Source: Methylomonas fluvii
GTDB lineage: Bacteria; Pseudomonadota; Gammaproteobacteria; Methylococcales; Methylomonadaceae
DNA: 64,000 nt
Assembly (NCBI RefSeq): GCF_014850975.1
Contig: NZ_JACXST010000003.1
Span: forward strand, 1,302,001-1,366,000
Reading direction: 5' to 3'
This document shows, one piece after another, positions 20,159-29,053 of this stretch. Positions within the stretch are counted from its first letter, which is position 1, and each line of letters begins with the position of its first letter. Under the pieces are notes generated by a model. That model had not been told where the DNA came from and did not search any database. It saw only the letters and a list, made by a program, of their open reading frames with translations. The position numbers were made by a program, and so were the translations under genes.

Positions 20159-20185
20159 GGCGGACCGGCCACGACCAAGCAGCCT

Positions 20186-20292
20186 AAAAATCCGGCTGCA
20201 TGTTTCCGGTATCCCGTTCGGGCTGAGCCTGTCGAAGCCCTAGGTGGAACGCCCCTCGACAGCGGGAACGGGTATTTAAGAGCCGGATTAAA
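20186..20292. repeat. Dispersed ~105-bp intergenic element, copy 3
   Basis: The ends are AAAAATCCGGCTG and AGCCGGATTAAAAAT. The interior has CCCGTTCGGGCTGAGCC, TGTCGAAGCCC and CCCCTCGACAGCGGGAACGGG. It lies between the hugZ-like gene and hmuT. Confidence 0.8.
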
Positions 20293-20312
20293 AATCAAAC
20301 GAAAAACCGAAC

Positions 20313-21215
20313 ATGAAACAGACCACATCCCTAAGCCATAAACTGGCGCGAGCCGCATGCGCGGCCCTCCTTTGGCTAACCGCCGCCGCGCCGGCCCATG
20401 CCGCCGGGCCGAGCCGCATCGTTTCGGTCGGCGGCGCGTTGACCGAAATCGTCTACGCGCTGGACGGCGCCGAGCGCCTGGTCGGAGTCGATAGCACCAG
20501 CCTGATGCCGGCCGCCGCCAAGGTGCTACCGCAAGTTGGCTATATGCGCAGCTTGTCGGCTGAAGGGGTGCTGTCGCTGCGCCCGGACCTGCTGCTGGCC
20601 AGCGCCCACGCCGGACCACCGGCGGTGCTGGAGCAATTGCGCGCGGCCGGGGTGCGTATCGAAACGCTGGCCGAAGACTATTCCGCCGCCGGCATCACCG
20701 CCAAAATCGGCGCCGTCGCCGCGTTGCTGGATAAACCCGAGCAAGGCCTGGCACTGGCCGGCCAGGTACAAGCCGACTTCGACCGCTTGGCGCAGTGGCG
20801 CGCGCAACGCGGCGATCAGCCCAAGGTGCTGTTTTTGATGGCGGTGGCCCACGGCGCACTGCTGGCATCCGGTCGCGGCACCGCCGCCGACGCGGTGTTA
20901 ACGCTGGCCGGCGCCGCCAACGCCGCCGGCGAGCTGCAAGGCAACAAACCGATAGGCACGGAAGCGATGGTCGCCGCTGCGCCGGACGTGATTCTGTTAA
21001 CCGACGTGGCCGCCAACGCCATCGGCGGCCTGGAGGCGTTCTACCAACAAGCCGGCATCGCCCAAACCCCGGCCGGCCGGCAGCGTAAAGTCTTGGTCGT
21101 CGATACCCTGGCGCTGCTCGGCTTTGGCTTGCACAGCGGCCAAGCCGTGTTGGATCTGGCCAAACAACTGCACGGCGAGCCGGCAGTCGCCGCCGACGCA
21201 GGTGACGGGCTATGA
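20313..21215 (+). CDS. hmuT: Hemin ABC transporter periplasmic binding protein HmuT
   Basis: This 300-aa periplasmic protein has a signal peptide (AACAALLWLTAAAPAHA, cut near residue 30) and a class III binding fold (PSRIVSVGGALTEIVYALDGAERLVGVD, GYMRSLSAEGVLSLRPDLLLA). It collects heme in the periplasm and delivers it to HmuUV. Its stop overlaps the hmuU start (ATGA), indicating a coupled operon hmuT-hmuU-hmuV. Confidence 0.93.
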   Translation: MKQTTSLSHKLARAACAALLWLTAAAPAHAAGPSRIVSVGGALTEIVYALDGAERLVGVDSTSLMPAAAKVLPQVGYMRSLSAEGVLSLRPDLLLASAHAGPPAVLEQLRAAGVRIETLAEDYSAAGITAKIGAVAALLDKPEQGLALAGQVQADFDRLAQWRAQRGDQPKVLFLMAVAHGALLASGRGTAADAVLTLAGAANAAGELQGNKPIGTEAMVAAAPDVILLTDVAANAIGGLEAFYQQAGIAQTPAGRQRKVLVVDTLALLGFGLHSGQAVLDLAKQLHGEPAVAADAGDGL

Positions 21216-22306
21216 CCGTCCATGTCCAGGCCGCGACAGCCGGACCGCGTCTTCGGCTAAAACCGGCCTTGACTCGCGCCGGCCTGTGCTGGCTGCTGGC
21301 ACTGCTGCTGGCCGTCGCCGCCTTGGCCGCGCTGGGCAGCGGCGCGGTCGCGATCTCGGCCGGCCAGGCCGCCGCCATCGTCACCGACCGCTTCGGTATC
21401 TCCCTGCCCTGGCGGTTCGGCGCCGACCAGCAAGCAGTGTTGCTGGAGATTCGCGCGCCGCGCCTGGTGTTGGGCTTATTGGTCGGCGGCGCCTTGGCCG
21501 CATCCGGTGCGGCGATGCAGGGCTTGTTCCGCAATCCGCTGGCCGATCCGGCCTTGATCGGCGTTTCCAGCGGCGCGGCGCTGGCCGCGGTGGCGGTCAT
21601 CGTCTTGCGCGACAGCCTGTTCGGGGCGCTGGCCGGCGCGTTCGGTGCCTATTTATTGCCGGTCGCGGCCATCGCCGGCGGTTTTGGGGTCAGTTGGTTG
21701 GTGTACCGGCTGGCCGACAGCGGCGACCGGCTGGACGTGGCCTCGCTGCTGTTGTCCGGCATCGCCATCAACGCGATGGCCGGCTCAGCCACCGGCTTGC
21801 TGGTCTATCTGGCCGACGACGACCAGTTGCGCAGCTTGACCTTCTGGAGCCTGGGCAGCCTGAACGGCGCCGGCTGGGACGGCGTCGCCATCGGCGCGCC
21901 GTTTTTACTCGCCAATCTGCTGCTGTTGCCGTGGCTGGCCGATGCCTTGAACGCCTTGCTGCTCGGCGAAGCCGAAGCCGGCCATCTGGGTTTTCCGGTG
22001 GAACGCATCAAAACCGGCGTGGTGGCCTTGGTCGCGCTCGGCGTCGGCGCGGCGGTGGCCTTGTCCGGTGTGATCGGCTTCGTCGGCCTGGTGGTGCCGC
22101 ATCTATTGCGGCTGGCGTTTGGGCCGGACCACCGCTGGCTGTTGCCTTCATCTGCGCTACTCGGCGCCTTGCTGCTGATCGGTTCCGATTACCTGGCCCG
22201 CAGCTTGGCGGCGCCGGCCGAAATCCTAATCGGCATCGTCACCGGCCTGCTCGGCAGTCCGTGTTTTCTGTGGCTGCTGTTCCGCCAAAAATTGATGGGC
22301 CACTGA
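21212..22306 (+). CDS. hmuU: Hemin ABC transporter permease HmuU
   Basis: This 364-aa FecCD/BtuC-type permease has about ten membrane helices. Family signatures are IRAPRLVLGLLVGGALAASGAAMQGLFRNPLADPALIGVSSGAA and GVIGFVGLVVPHLLRLAFGPDHR. It forms the inner-membrane channel for heme with HmuV as ATPase. It overlaps hmuT by four bases and hmuV starts two bases after its stop. Confidence 0.94.
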   Translation: MTVHVQAATAGPRLRLKPALTRAGLCWLLALLLAVAALAALGSGAVAISAGQAAAIVTDRFGISLPWRFGADQQAVLLEIRAPRLVLGLLVGGALAASGAAMQGLFRNPLADPALIGVSSGAALAAVAVIVLRDSLFGALAGAFGAYLLPVAAIAGGFGVSWLVYRLADSGDRLDVASLLLSGIAINAMAGSATGLLVYLADDDQLRSLTFWSLGSLNGAGWDGVAIGAPFLLANLLLLPWLADALNALLLGEAEAGHLGFPVERIKTGVVALVALGVGAAVALSGVIGFVGLVVPHLLRLAFGPDHRWLLPSSALLGALLLIGSDYLARSLAAPAEILIGIVTGLLGSPCFLWLLFRQKLMGH

Positions 22307-22307
22307 C

Positions 22308-23123
22308 ATGCTGCAAGCCATAGCCTTGACCTTACGCGCCGGCGCGAAAACCTTGCTGGACGGCGTGACGCTGGCACTGCGCCCCGGCGAGGTGTTGGCC
22401 GTGGCCGGCCCGAACGGCGCCGGCAAATCCAGCCTGCTGCGGGCCATCAGCGGCGAATTGGTGCCGTTCGCCGGCCTAGTATTGATGAACGGCCGACCGC
22501 TGGCGGAATGGCCGCCGCAACGGGCGGCCTTGCTGCGCGGCGTGTTGCCGCAAAGCGCCGGGCTGGCATTCCGCTTCACGGTGCGCGACGTGGCGCTGAT
22601 GGGCCGCAGCCCGCAACGCAAAACCCACAGTACCGCGCAAAACCAGGCCATCGCCGAACAGGCGCTGGCGCTGACCGATACCGGCCATCTGGCCGAGCGC
22701 ATCTATACCACGCTGTCCGGCGGCGAACGCCAGCGGGTGCAACTGGCGCGGGTGCTGGCGCAAATCTGGGAGCCGCAAGACCCGCTGCACCGCTATTTGT
22801 TGCTGGACGAACCGACCTCGGCGCTGGACCTGGCCCACCAACACGCGGTGCTGGCCATCGCCCGCCGCTTCGCCGACCAACAACAAGCCGGCGTGCTGGC
22901 GGTGTTGCACGACCTGAACCTGGCCGCATTGTACGCCGACCGCATCGCCCTGATGCACCAAGGCCGGCTCACCGCCATCGGCACGCCGGCGCAAACCTTG
23001 AACAGCGAGCTGATCCGGCAAGTGTTCGCGTACCCGGTCAGCATCGGTAGTCATCCGCAAATCCCGGCGGCGCCGTTGGTGATTCCGCGGCGGCAGGCCG
23101 CGCCTGGCGTTCAGGAGCAATGA
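22308..23123 (+). CDS. hmuV: Hemin ABC transporter ATP-binding protein HmuV
   Basis: This 271-aa ABC ATPase carries Walker A GPNGAGKSSLL, signature LSGGERQRVQLARVL, Walker B YLLLDEPTSALD and switch His in VLHDLNLA. It energises heme import through HmuU. The product is last in hmuTUV, and a dispersed repeat begins two bases after the stop. Confidence 0.94.
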   Translation: MLQAIALTLRAGAKTLLDGVTLALRPGEVLAVAGPNGAGKSSLLRAISGELVPFAGLVLMNGRPLAEWPPQRAALLRGVLPQSAGLAFRFTVRDVALMGRSPQRKTHSTAQNQAIAEQALALTDTGHLAERIYTTLSGGERQRVQLARVLAQIWEPQDPLHRYLLLDEPTSALDLAHQHAVLAIARRFADQQQAGVLAVLHDLNLAALYADRIALMHQGRLTAIGTPAQTLNSELIRQVFAYPVSIGSHPQIPAAPLVIPRRQAAPGVQEQ

Positions 23124-23124
23124 G

Positions 23125-23237
23125 TATTGACCGGGCCCTCAAATATCGTTAGCCCTGAGCCTGTAGAAGGGCACACCGGCCGGCTTAGCCGAGCTCAGCT
23201 CGAACGCAATACCCACGATCAACAAGGCCTGGTTAAT
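23125..23237. repeat. Dispersed ~105-bp intergenic element, copy 4
   Basis: It runs from ATTGACCGGGCCC to AAGGCCTGGTTAAT. The interior contains AGCCCTGAGCCTGTAGAAGG and GAGCTCAGCTCGAACGCAATACCC. It directly abuts hmuV. The remaining ~365 bp before the next gene hold no supported feature. Confidence 0.8.
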
Positions 23238-23604
23238 AGTCAGCCATACGGCAAGTATTCGATGACCCGGAATACTCGGTTTAGCGTATTTGGAGAAAGA
23301 CGTTAACAACGCCGCCACGGAGGGCGGCACCTTACGAATCAATGCCATAGTTTTTCCGACATGGCGATGGTGTTATTGGAAGTAAAATCGAATAAACTGG
23401 TAGTGGACACTGGCCCGGCGGCAAACGGTGGATCCAGTGATTCAATGACGCCGATTACACCGTTAACGGTCATAAGCTTTGATTGCCGGATGGCATGCAG
23501 AAAGGAAAATTTCATGCTAACCCATCAGTTATTGCAAAAATGGGTATTTGCTTGGTGATATCCGGAAACTGTTTAGTTATTAGCTAGGGATTCAACGACG
23601 CACC

Positions 23605-24576
23605 ATGGACAACGATGATCGTTCAAAAAAGAATCTTAAGGAATTAATGAATGTAATGCAGAACAATGACTCGATGAAGGAGTTTCGGGAGTCATTGAAG
23701 GCAATGCAGATGAACGACCCGATGAAGGAGTTTCGGGAGTCATTGAAGGCGATGCAGATGCACGACCCGATGAAGGAGCTTCGGGAGTCATTGAAGGCGA
23801 TGCAGATGCACAACCCGATGAAGGAGCTTCGGGAGTCATTGACGGCGATGCAGATGCACGACCCGATGAAGGAGCTTCGGGAGTCATTGACGGCGATGCA
23901 GATGCGCGACCCGATGAAAGAACTTCGAGAAGCTATAAAGGCTGCAAGATCGTTGGGTGATTTAGTTAATGGGCTATCCAATGACAGATGGGCTTCAGTG
24001 CTTGATGGTGGCTCAGATATCGAGATAACTTCAGACGGACTGATATCCGTTAACTCGAAGTTAGTTACTCAAGAACAAGTTCAGGAAATAGCTCAGAGAG
24101 TTATCAGCAATGCTCTTAATGAAGGAACTTATGTCTTTGATCAATATGTAGACAGGCTTATACTTGAAATTCGGTCTCTAAAAGACCCTATTTTTCAGAG
24201 AGTACTTGCTTGGCTAATTTACCCCCTAATTGTTGGGCTAGTATTGTCCGTAGCTAATCCGATCGCTGACTACTACATAAAAGAACAACTAAGCAGCAAT
24301 GAAAAAAGGCTGGTTGTAAAAGAAGTATCCAAAACAATAGCAAGTACATTCAACGAAAAATCATACTTGAGATCTTTTAGGATCGTATCCGCCAAGTCCT
24401 TAAATATTAGAAGAGTCAACTCAAATACATCCGATGTCATTGGTGTGTTATTTCTTGGGGATGTTGTGGAAGTTATTGAAAAAGGTCGAAAGTGGTCGCT
24501 CATAAGTTGGCAAGATAGTGAGAGCGGTGTTTTCGTGCGCGGCTGGGTGTTTTCTCGATATCTAAAGGCAATTTGA
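23605..24576 (+). CDS. Repeat-rich membrane protein with C-terminal SH3 domain
   Basis: This 323-aa protein of unknown function falls into three parts. Residues 24-115 are five near-identical 16-residue repeats (MKELRESLKAMQMHDP) with degenerate flanking units, likely a long amphipathic helix. One membrane helix follows near 198-215 (LAWLIYPLIVGLVLSVAN). The C-terminus (about 258-323) looks like a bacterial SH3 domain (LNIRRVNSNTSDVIGVLFLGDVVEVIE, WSLISW, VRGWVFSRYL). No Sec signal is seen. The coding sequence is clearly AT-richer than its GC-rich neighbours, suggesting recent acquisition. It stands alone between hmuV and a siderophore receptor. Confidence 0.8.
   Translation: MDNDDRSKKNLKELMNVMQNNDSMKEFRESLKAMQMNDPMKEFRESLKAMQMHDPMKELRESLKAMQMHNPMKELRESLTAMQMHDPMKELRESLTAMQMRDPMKELREAIKAARSLGDLVNGLSNDRWASVLDGGSDIEITSDGLISVNSKLVTQEQVQEIAQRVISNALNEGTYVFDQYVDRLILEIRSLKDPIFQRVLAWLIYPLIVGLVLSVANPIADYYIKEQLSSNEKRLVVKEVSKTIASTFNEKSYLRSFRIVSAKSLNIRRVNSNTSDVIGVLFLGDVVEVIEKGRKWSLISWQDSESGVFVRGWVFSRYLKAI
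23674..23949 (+). repeat. 48-bp tandem repeat inside coding sequence
   Basis: Five full in-frame units start at 23674, 23722, 23770, 23818 and 23866, with a decayed sixth from 23914 and a decayed unit before the first. Units differ at few positions (F/L, K/T, N/H/R), which suggests recent expansion. Confidence 0.93.
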
Positions 24577-24628
24577 TGAATGCCCTAACAATGCAAATCC
24601 ACGCGGCCAGCAACACGCGCTGACGTAG

Positions 24629-24655
24629 GGTGCCGGTTAGCTTGCGAACCGCACC
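24629..24655. repeat. Palindromic hairpin in receptor upstream region
   Basis: GGTGCCGGTT and AACCGCACC arms flank a short loop. The 353 bp between the SH3 gene and the next receptor hold this hairpin and a GCC motif, but no gene I can support. Confidence 0.6.
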
Positions 24656-24869
24656 GTTCGGGAAACGACGTACTTTCCTCCGTGCTGTTCGTTACCTCAC
24701 CGCACGCTACGGCCGGACGGCGGAAAGCCTGGGCAACGAACATCGGCCGCTACCAACCTGCGGCTTTGTTTCTCCGGTTTCCATGCTTCCGCGTGAGAAC
24801 CCATAGCTTGCCCCGAGCACGCATCCAGCCATAAAAACCGAGAAAACAACGATGTAACAACCAACCACC

Positions 24870-24895
24870 GCCACCCAGCCCCGTGCCAGGCAGCC
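24870..24895 (+). promoter_or_regulatory. Doubled GCC-N4-AGCC motif before siderophore receptor
   Basis: GCCACCCAGCC is followed after four bases by GCCAGGCAGCC, about 35 bp before the receptor ATG. It is the cleanest copy of the motif in the window. Confidence 0.55.
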
Positions 24896-24929
24896 TAACC
24901 TATTAAATTGACCCAAGGTGAAGCAAGCC

Positions 24930-27140
24930 ATGTCATTGACCAAAGCGCACGGTGTCGCGCCGGCAGTTGCCGCGACAATCCTGTTTTTACACAGCCAACC
25001 CGGCGCATATGCCGCCGAAACCGACAGCGACACGACCCTGCCGACCGTGGAAGTTAAAGCGCAAGGCAAAACCGAGGCGGATGCCGGCTACGTCGCCAAG
25101 CGCAGCACGGCCGGGTCGAAAACCGATACGCCGCTGCTCGAAACGCCGCAGGCCATCAGCGTGATCGACCATGCCGAATTCACGGCCCGGGCTGCGCAGA
25201 ACATCACCCAGGCGGTGGCGTATACGCCGGGCTTGTTGACGGGCATGTTCGGCCCCAGCACCCGCGACGATTATTTCAATCTGCGCGGCTTCGACGCCCC
25301 GCAGTATCTGGACGGCACCCGGCTGGCCGGGGCCAATTACGCCAATCTGCGGATCGATCCCTACGGCCTGGAGCGTATCGAAGTGTTGCGCGGACCGGCA
25401 TCGGTGTTGTACGGCCAGAACCCGCCCGGCGGTTTGATCAATATGGTCAGCAAGCGGCCGACCGCGCAGCCGTTTCACGAACTGCAAATGTTGGGCGGCA
25501 GCTTCGGCCGGGTACAGGGGGCGCTGGATTTTAGCGGCCCGCTCGACGAACAGGGTAAATTTTTATACCGCTTGACCGCGCTGGGCCACGGCAGCGATAG
25601 CCAAGTCGATTACAGCAAGGACGACCGTTATTTCGTCGCGCCCAGTTTTACCTGGCAGCCGGACGCCAACACCTCGTTGACGTTTTTGAGCCATTACCAA
25701 AAAGACGACGCCGGCAACACCATGCAGTTTCTGCCCTACCAAGGCAGCGTGCTCGGTAATCCCAACGGCCAACTGCCGACCAGCACCTTCCTTGGCGAGC
25801 CCGGTTTCGACCACTACCAGCGCGAACAATTCGCGGTCGGTTACGCCTTCGAACACCGCTTCAATCGGCACTGGGCCGTGCGGCAAAATCTGCGCTACGC
25901 CGACGTCAAAAGCGACTATCCGGTGACGTTTGCGCTGGGTTTTGTCACCGACGACGACGGCGTACCGGTCGATTACCGCACGGTCAGCCGGCTGGCGGGG
26001 CTGTACCGCGACCAGGCCGGCACTTTTACGCTGGATAACCACGCCCAAGCCGATTTCGCCACCGGCGACGTGCTCCACAAGGCGTTACTGGGTCTGGATT
26101 TTCGCCAGATCAGCGGCGACCGCCAGCGCGGTTTCGGCTTCCCCAGCGATCTGGATATGTATAGCCCGGTGTACGACCAGCCGTTTGCCGCGCCGCAAAT
26201 CGAGACGTTGGTTAACCAGCAGCAGGACCAGATCGGCTTGTATGGCCAGGACCAAATCCAATGGAAGCAATGGATCGCGACGATAGGGGTACGCTACGAC
26301 TGGGCCAGCAACGCCAGTTTGCGCACCGACTATTACGATGCGGATACCGACAGCATCGATTACGCCAAGCCCCGCTACGCCAGCAGCCGCCAGGACGACG
26401 CCGCGTTTACCTACCGCACCGGTCTAAGTTATTTGTTCGATAGCGGCGTCGCGCCCTACTTCAATTATTCCGAGTCGTTCGAACCGGCCGCCGGCAGCAC
26501 TTTCGCCGGCACGCCGTTCAAACCCACCACCGGCCAGCAATACGAGATTGGCGTCAAATACCAACCGCCCGGCGTCAACGCCTTGATTACCCTGGCCGCA
26601 TTCGAGTTGACCCAGCAAAACGTGGTAACGCCGGACCCCGACCCGGCCCATGTCGGTTACAGCATCCAGACCGGCGCGGCGCGCTCGCGCGGCATCGAGC
26701 TGGAAGGCAAGGCCCGCCTGGAGATGGGCCTGGACGTTACCGCAGCCTTGGCGCTGATCGAAAGCCAGGTTACTAAAACCAACGAGGCCAACCAACTCGG
26801 CAAGAATTTGAGCTACACGCCGGAAACCCAAGGCTCGCTGTGGCTGGATTACACCCAGCCGAGCGGTGCGCTGGCCGGTCTGGGCCTGGGCGGCGGCGTG
26901 CGCTATACCGGCAGCAATTACGGCGATTTAAGCAACAGCCAAAAAGCGCCATCGTACACGCTGATCGACGCCTCGGTGCATTACGAATTGGGCAAACTGG
27001 ACCGCCGCCTGCGCGGCGCCCGGCTGGGCGTGAATATCAGTAACTTGTTCGACCGCAAGTACGTGACGACTTGCGGAGAAGGTTCGTGCTATTTCGGCGA
27101 CCGCCGCAACGTGTTGGCGAGTTTGCGTTACAACTGGTAA
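24930..27140 (+). CDS. TonB-dependent siderophore receptor
   Basis: This 736-aa outer-membrane ferric-siderophore receptor has a signal peptide (VAATILFLHSQPGAYA), a TonB-box-like TTLPTVEVK and a plug (DTPLLETPQAISVIDHAEF, YFNLRGFDAPQYLDGTRL, RGPASVLYGQNPPGGLINMVSKRP). The barrel ends in SLRYNW. An in-frame GTG at 24918 is the alternative start; the ATG at 24930 gives a better signal peptide. The closest relative in the window is the receptor at 10.9 kb. No Fur box is visible upstream. A hairpin terminator follows. Confidence 0.92.
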   Translation: MSLTKAHGVAPAVAATILFLHSQPGAYAAETDSDTTLPTVEVKAQGKTEADAGYVAKRSTAGSKTDTPLLETPQAISVIDHAEFTARAAQNITQAVAYTPGLLTGMFGPSTRDDYFNLRGFDAPQYLDGTRLAGANYANLRIDPYGLERIEVLRGPASVLYGQNPPGGLINMVSKRPTAQPFHELQMLGGSFGRVQGALDFSGPLDEQGKFLYRLTALGHGSDSQVDYSKDDRYFVAPSFTWQPDANTSLTFLSHYQKDDAGNTMQFLPYQGSVLGNPNGQLPTSTFLGEPGFDHYQREQFAVGYAFEHRFNRHWAVRQNLRYADVKSDYPVTFALGFVTDDDGVPVDYRTVSRLAGLYRDQAGTFTLDNHAQADFATGDVLHKALLGLDFRQISGDRQRGFGFPSDLDMYSPVYDQPFAAPQIETLVNQQQDQIGLYGQDQIQWKQWIATIGVRYDWASNASLRTDYYDADTDSIDYAKPRYASSRQDDAAFTYRTGLSYLFDSGVAPYFNYSESFEPAAGSTFAGTPFKPTTGQQYEIGVKYQPPGVNALITLAAFELTQQNVVTPDPDPAHVGYSIQTGAARSRGIELEGKARLEMGLDVTAALALIESQVTKTNEANQLGKNLSYTPETQGSLWLDYTQPSGALAGLGLGGGVRYTGSNYGDLSNSQKAPSYTLIDASVHYELGKLDRRLRGARLGVNISNLFDRKYVTTCGEGSCYFGDRRNVLASLRYNW

Positions 27141-27146
27141 ACGGCA

Positions 27147-27173
27147 ATTCCGGCGGGCGAGTTCCGCCGGAAT
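27147..27173 (+). terminator. Hairpin terminator after receptor
   Basis: ATTCCGGCGG pairs with CCGCCGGAAT around a short loop, seven bases after the receptor stop. Confidence 0.65.
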
Positions 27174-27178
27174 AGTCT

Positions 27179-27288
27179 ATTCACCCGGCCCTAAAATGCC
27201 GTTTGCCTGTCGAAGGGCGCGCCGGCCTGGACTTCGACGCGCTCAGCGCAAACGGCATACCCGTGGTAAACAGGGTCAGTTGAATAAT
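27179..27288. repeat. Dispersed ~105-bp intergenic element, copy 5
   Basis: ATTCACCCGGCCC opens it and GGGTCAGTTGAATAAT closes it. The interior has GCCGTTTGCCTGTCGAAGGGC and CTTCGACGCGCTCAGCGC followed by AAACGGCATACCC. Confidence 0.85.
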
Positions 27289-27429
27289 CGATCCCGTTGC
27301 GCCGTCCTGACAACGAATGATTAAATATCCCGGTCAGCCTAAAATCCCTAGCGGGCTACATAAAAGATGAGTTGACAAATAGCAGCGATTTTCTTAAAGT
27401 CCACTCAGCCTTCACGCAGAAGGTGTATT

Positions 27430-27457
27430 GCCAGCCATGTCTCCTGACTAGCCAGCC
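27430..27457 (+). promoter_or_regulatory. Doubled GCCAGCC motif after a small hairpin
   Basis: GCCAGCC occurs twice 14 bases apart, preceded by a CCTTC-ACGCA-GAAGG hairpin. This recalls the leader arrangement of the receptor genes, but the gene that follows is only a short truncated open frame. Confidence 0.35.
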
Positions 27458-27491
27458 CTCACGGTGCTAATCAATTCATCCAGGGGACCTT

Positions 27492-27713
27492 ATGACCATA
27501 TCCTTTTTCGCTAACCGCCATTTCGTTTCCAGCTTTCTCACTACAGCCGCAAACGCCATCCAACAGCTGATTTTTAGCTCTACGTTATTAATCCAGCCCT
27601 TAAACACCGTTAGCCTCCATGCCTTTGGTACTGAAGGGCCAATCAGCTCAGGCTGCGGCGCGCTCAGCCCGGACGGGGCACATGGGATTAATAAGGCCGG
27701 GTTTATAGCCTAA
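27492..27713 (+). CDS. Short open frame, probably truncated by repeat insertion
   Basis: The ATG at 27492 has a strong ribosome-binding site (AGGGGACC). The first ~32 residues (MTISFFANRHFVSSFLTTAANAIQQ...) are hydrophobic and leader-like. From 27587 on the frame simply reads through a copy of the dispersed element, so the 73-aa product is unlikely to be native. It may be the remnant of a gene or a leader whose 3' part was lost. Confidence 0.3.
   Translation: MTISFFANRHFVSSFLTTAANAIQQLIFSSTLLIQPLNTVSLHAFGTEGPISSGCGALSPDGAHGINKAGFIA
27587..27705. repeat. Dispersed ~105-bp intergenic element, copy 6
   Basis: ATTAATCCAGCCC begins it and AAGGCCGGGTTTA ends it. The interior contains CACCGTTAGCC, GGCGCGCTCAGCCCGGACGG and GGGATTAATA. 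It disrupts the short frame starting at 27492. Confidence 0.75.
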
Positions 27714-27767
27714 GCGGCCCAACGAAACGCCTTTCTGTCAAACATCGAAATTCGATAGGCAGGACGA

Positions 27768-29045
27768 ATGTTCTCGACGAATCTTTATCGCGCAGAAGCC
27801 ATGGCAGCGCAGACCGGACGCTTGGAAGGCGATATCCTGCTGGCGAGATCCTGGTCGTCGTGGCTGGTATTCGGGATTGTATTAACGCTTATCGCTATCA
27901 CCGTTTTATTTATCAGCTTTGCGTCCTACACCAAACGAACCAACGCTACCGGCATGTTGGTCCCGAATGGCGGCGCGATTATTATTGCCACGCCCGCGCC
28001 AGGGCTTATTTCGGCCGTTCATGTTGAAGAAGGCCAAACGGTTCATGCCGGAGACACCTTATTTACGTTAAGAGACGAACGCCACCTTTCTTCATTCACA
28101 AACCGGTCGGACGCCAGCGGAGCCCGATACGCCGATCAGCTTGAAGCGGCACTGCGCGCGGAAGAAGAAGCAAATCTCCGGGAAAAGCGCCAAGTAAGCA
28201 CCCTGCAGGACAAAAATAATTCGGCACTATCCAGACAGTTGGCGGCAATACAGGTATCGATTGCCGACGCCAAGCAACAGATAAATCAGCATCAGGAAAG
28301 ATTGCTCCTGGCGGAGCAGCGCCTGAATAAGCACCGCGGCCTGGCGGCATCCGGCTTTATTGCGAAGGATAAATTGGACGAGGAGCTGGACAACCTGACG
28401 CTATTACGTGCCCAAGCATCGGATTTAAAGCGGGATTACGACGAACTAGCGCGAAAAAAACTGGAGCTGGAGGATGAAAAACGCATCGCCCCGGAAAAAA
28501 CCCAAATCAGCATAGCCAATATCGACCAAGACTTAAGCATACTCCGCCAAAAAATCCAGGAAACCCATATTCAAAGCCAATTGGCTATCGTCGCCCCAAT
28601 TGACGGCATGGTCACCGGTATTAGCGTGCACCCCGGCCAAATTTCGGATAAGGATACCTTGGCAACCTTGCTTGGCGATGGCGCGGAACTGACCGCGCAA
28701 TTGTACGTGACCACGCGCGGCATCGGCTTTGTCGAATCAGGCCAGAAAGTACGTTTGCGTTACCAAGCCTATCCCTATCAAAAGTTCGGCCAGTATTCCG
28801 GAACAGTCGCAACCGTCTCGAAAAATCCGGTTTCATCAAAGACCTTACCGAATTTATTCGCCAATTCCCCACCGGACGATTATTACCGCGTCACAGTAAA
28901 ACTCGATTCGCAGTTTGCCTCGGTGTACGGCGAACCGAAACGGCTGGTATCGGGCATGATCGTGGAGGCGGACATCGAACAAGATACGCGGCGCTTAATC
29001 GAATGGATGATCGAACCGCTTTACGGATTAACCAAATATAACTAG
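27768..29045 (+). CDS. HlyD/CvaA-like membrane fusion protein for peptide export
   Basis: This 425-aa periplasmic adaptor has a cytoplasmic N-terminus, one membrane helix (about residues 33-55), a lipoyl-like half motif (GLISAVHVEEGQTVHAGDTLFTL) and a long coiled coil (about 125-250). The second lipoyl half is IVAPIDGMVTGISVHPGQ, followed by a C-terminal beta-barrel domain. It resembles CvaA, the partner of the peptidase transporter CvaB in microcin V export. It opens the 27.8-37.2 kb cluster, whose last gene encodes the matching C39-peptidase ABC transporter. AGGA lies seven bases before the ATG. Confidence 0.9.
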   Translation: MFSTNLYRAEAMAAQTGRLEGDILLARSWSSWLVFGIVLTLIAITVLFISFASYTKRTNATGMLVPNGGAIIIATPAPGLISAVHVEEGQTVHAGDTLFTLRDERHLSSFTNRSDASGARYADQLEAALRAEEEANLREKRQVSTLQDKNNSALSRQLAAIQVSIADAKQQINQHQERLLLAEQRLNKHRGLAASGFIAKDKLDEELDNLTLLRAQASDLKRDYDELARKKLELEDEKRIAPEKTQISIANIDQDLSILRQKIQETHIQSQLAIVAPIDGMVTGISVHPGQISDKDTLATLLGDGAELTAQLYVTTRGIGFVESGQKVRLRYQAYPYQKFGQYSGTVATVSKNPVSSKTLPNLFANSPPDDYYRVTVKLDSQFASVYGEPKRLVSGMIVEADIEQDTRRLIEWMIEPLYGLTKYN

Positions 29046-29053
29046 GGAACACT

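Noticed and set aside
23361-23558. 65-codon plus-strand open frame before the SH3 gene
   Set aside because: No ribosome-binding site and no sign of a protein domain; left as intergenic.
23674-23949. CRISPR-like direct repeats
   Set aside because: The 48-bp units are contiguous without spacers, stay in frame and encode a regular 16-residue repeat inside a gene.
24577-24660. Integron attC-like site (CTAACAATGC ... GGTTAGC) after the AT-rich gene
   Set aside because: The outer boxes do not fit RYYYAAC/GTTRRRY and no integrase is present; the visible palindrome is a simple hairpin.
24661-24900. Cobalamin riboswitch upstream of the 24.9 kb receptor
   Set aside because: The region is structured, but the B12-box and the conserved GCCACTG-type core are not recognisable.
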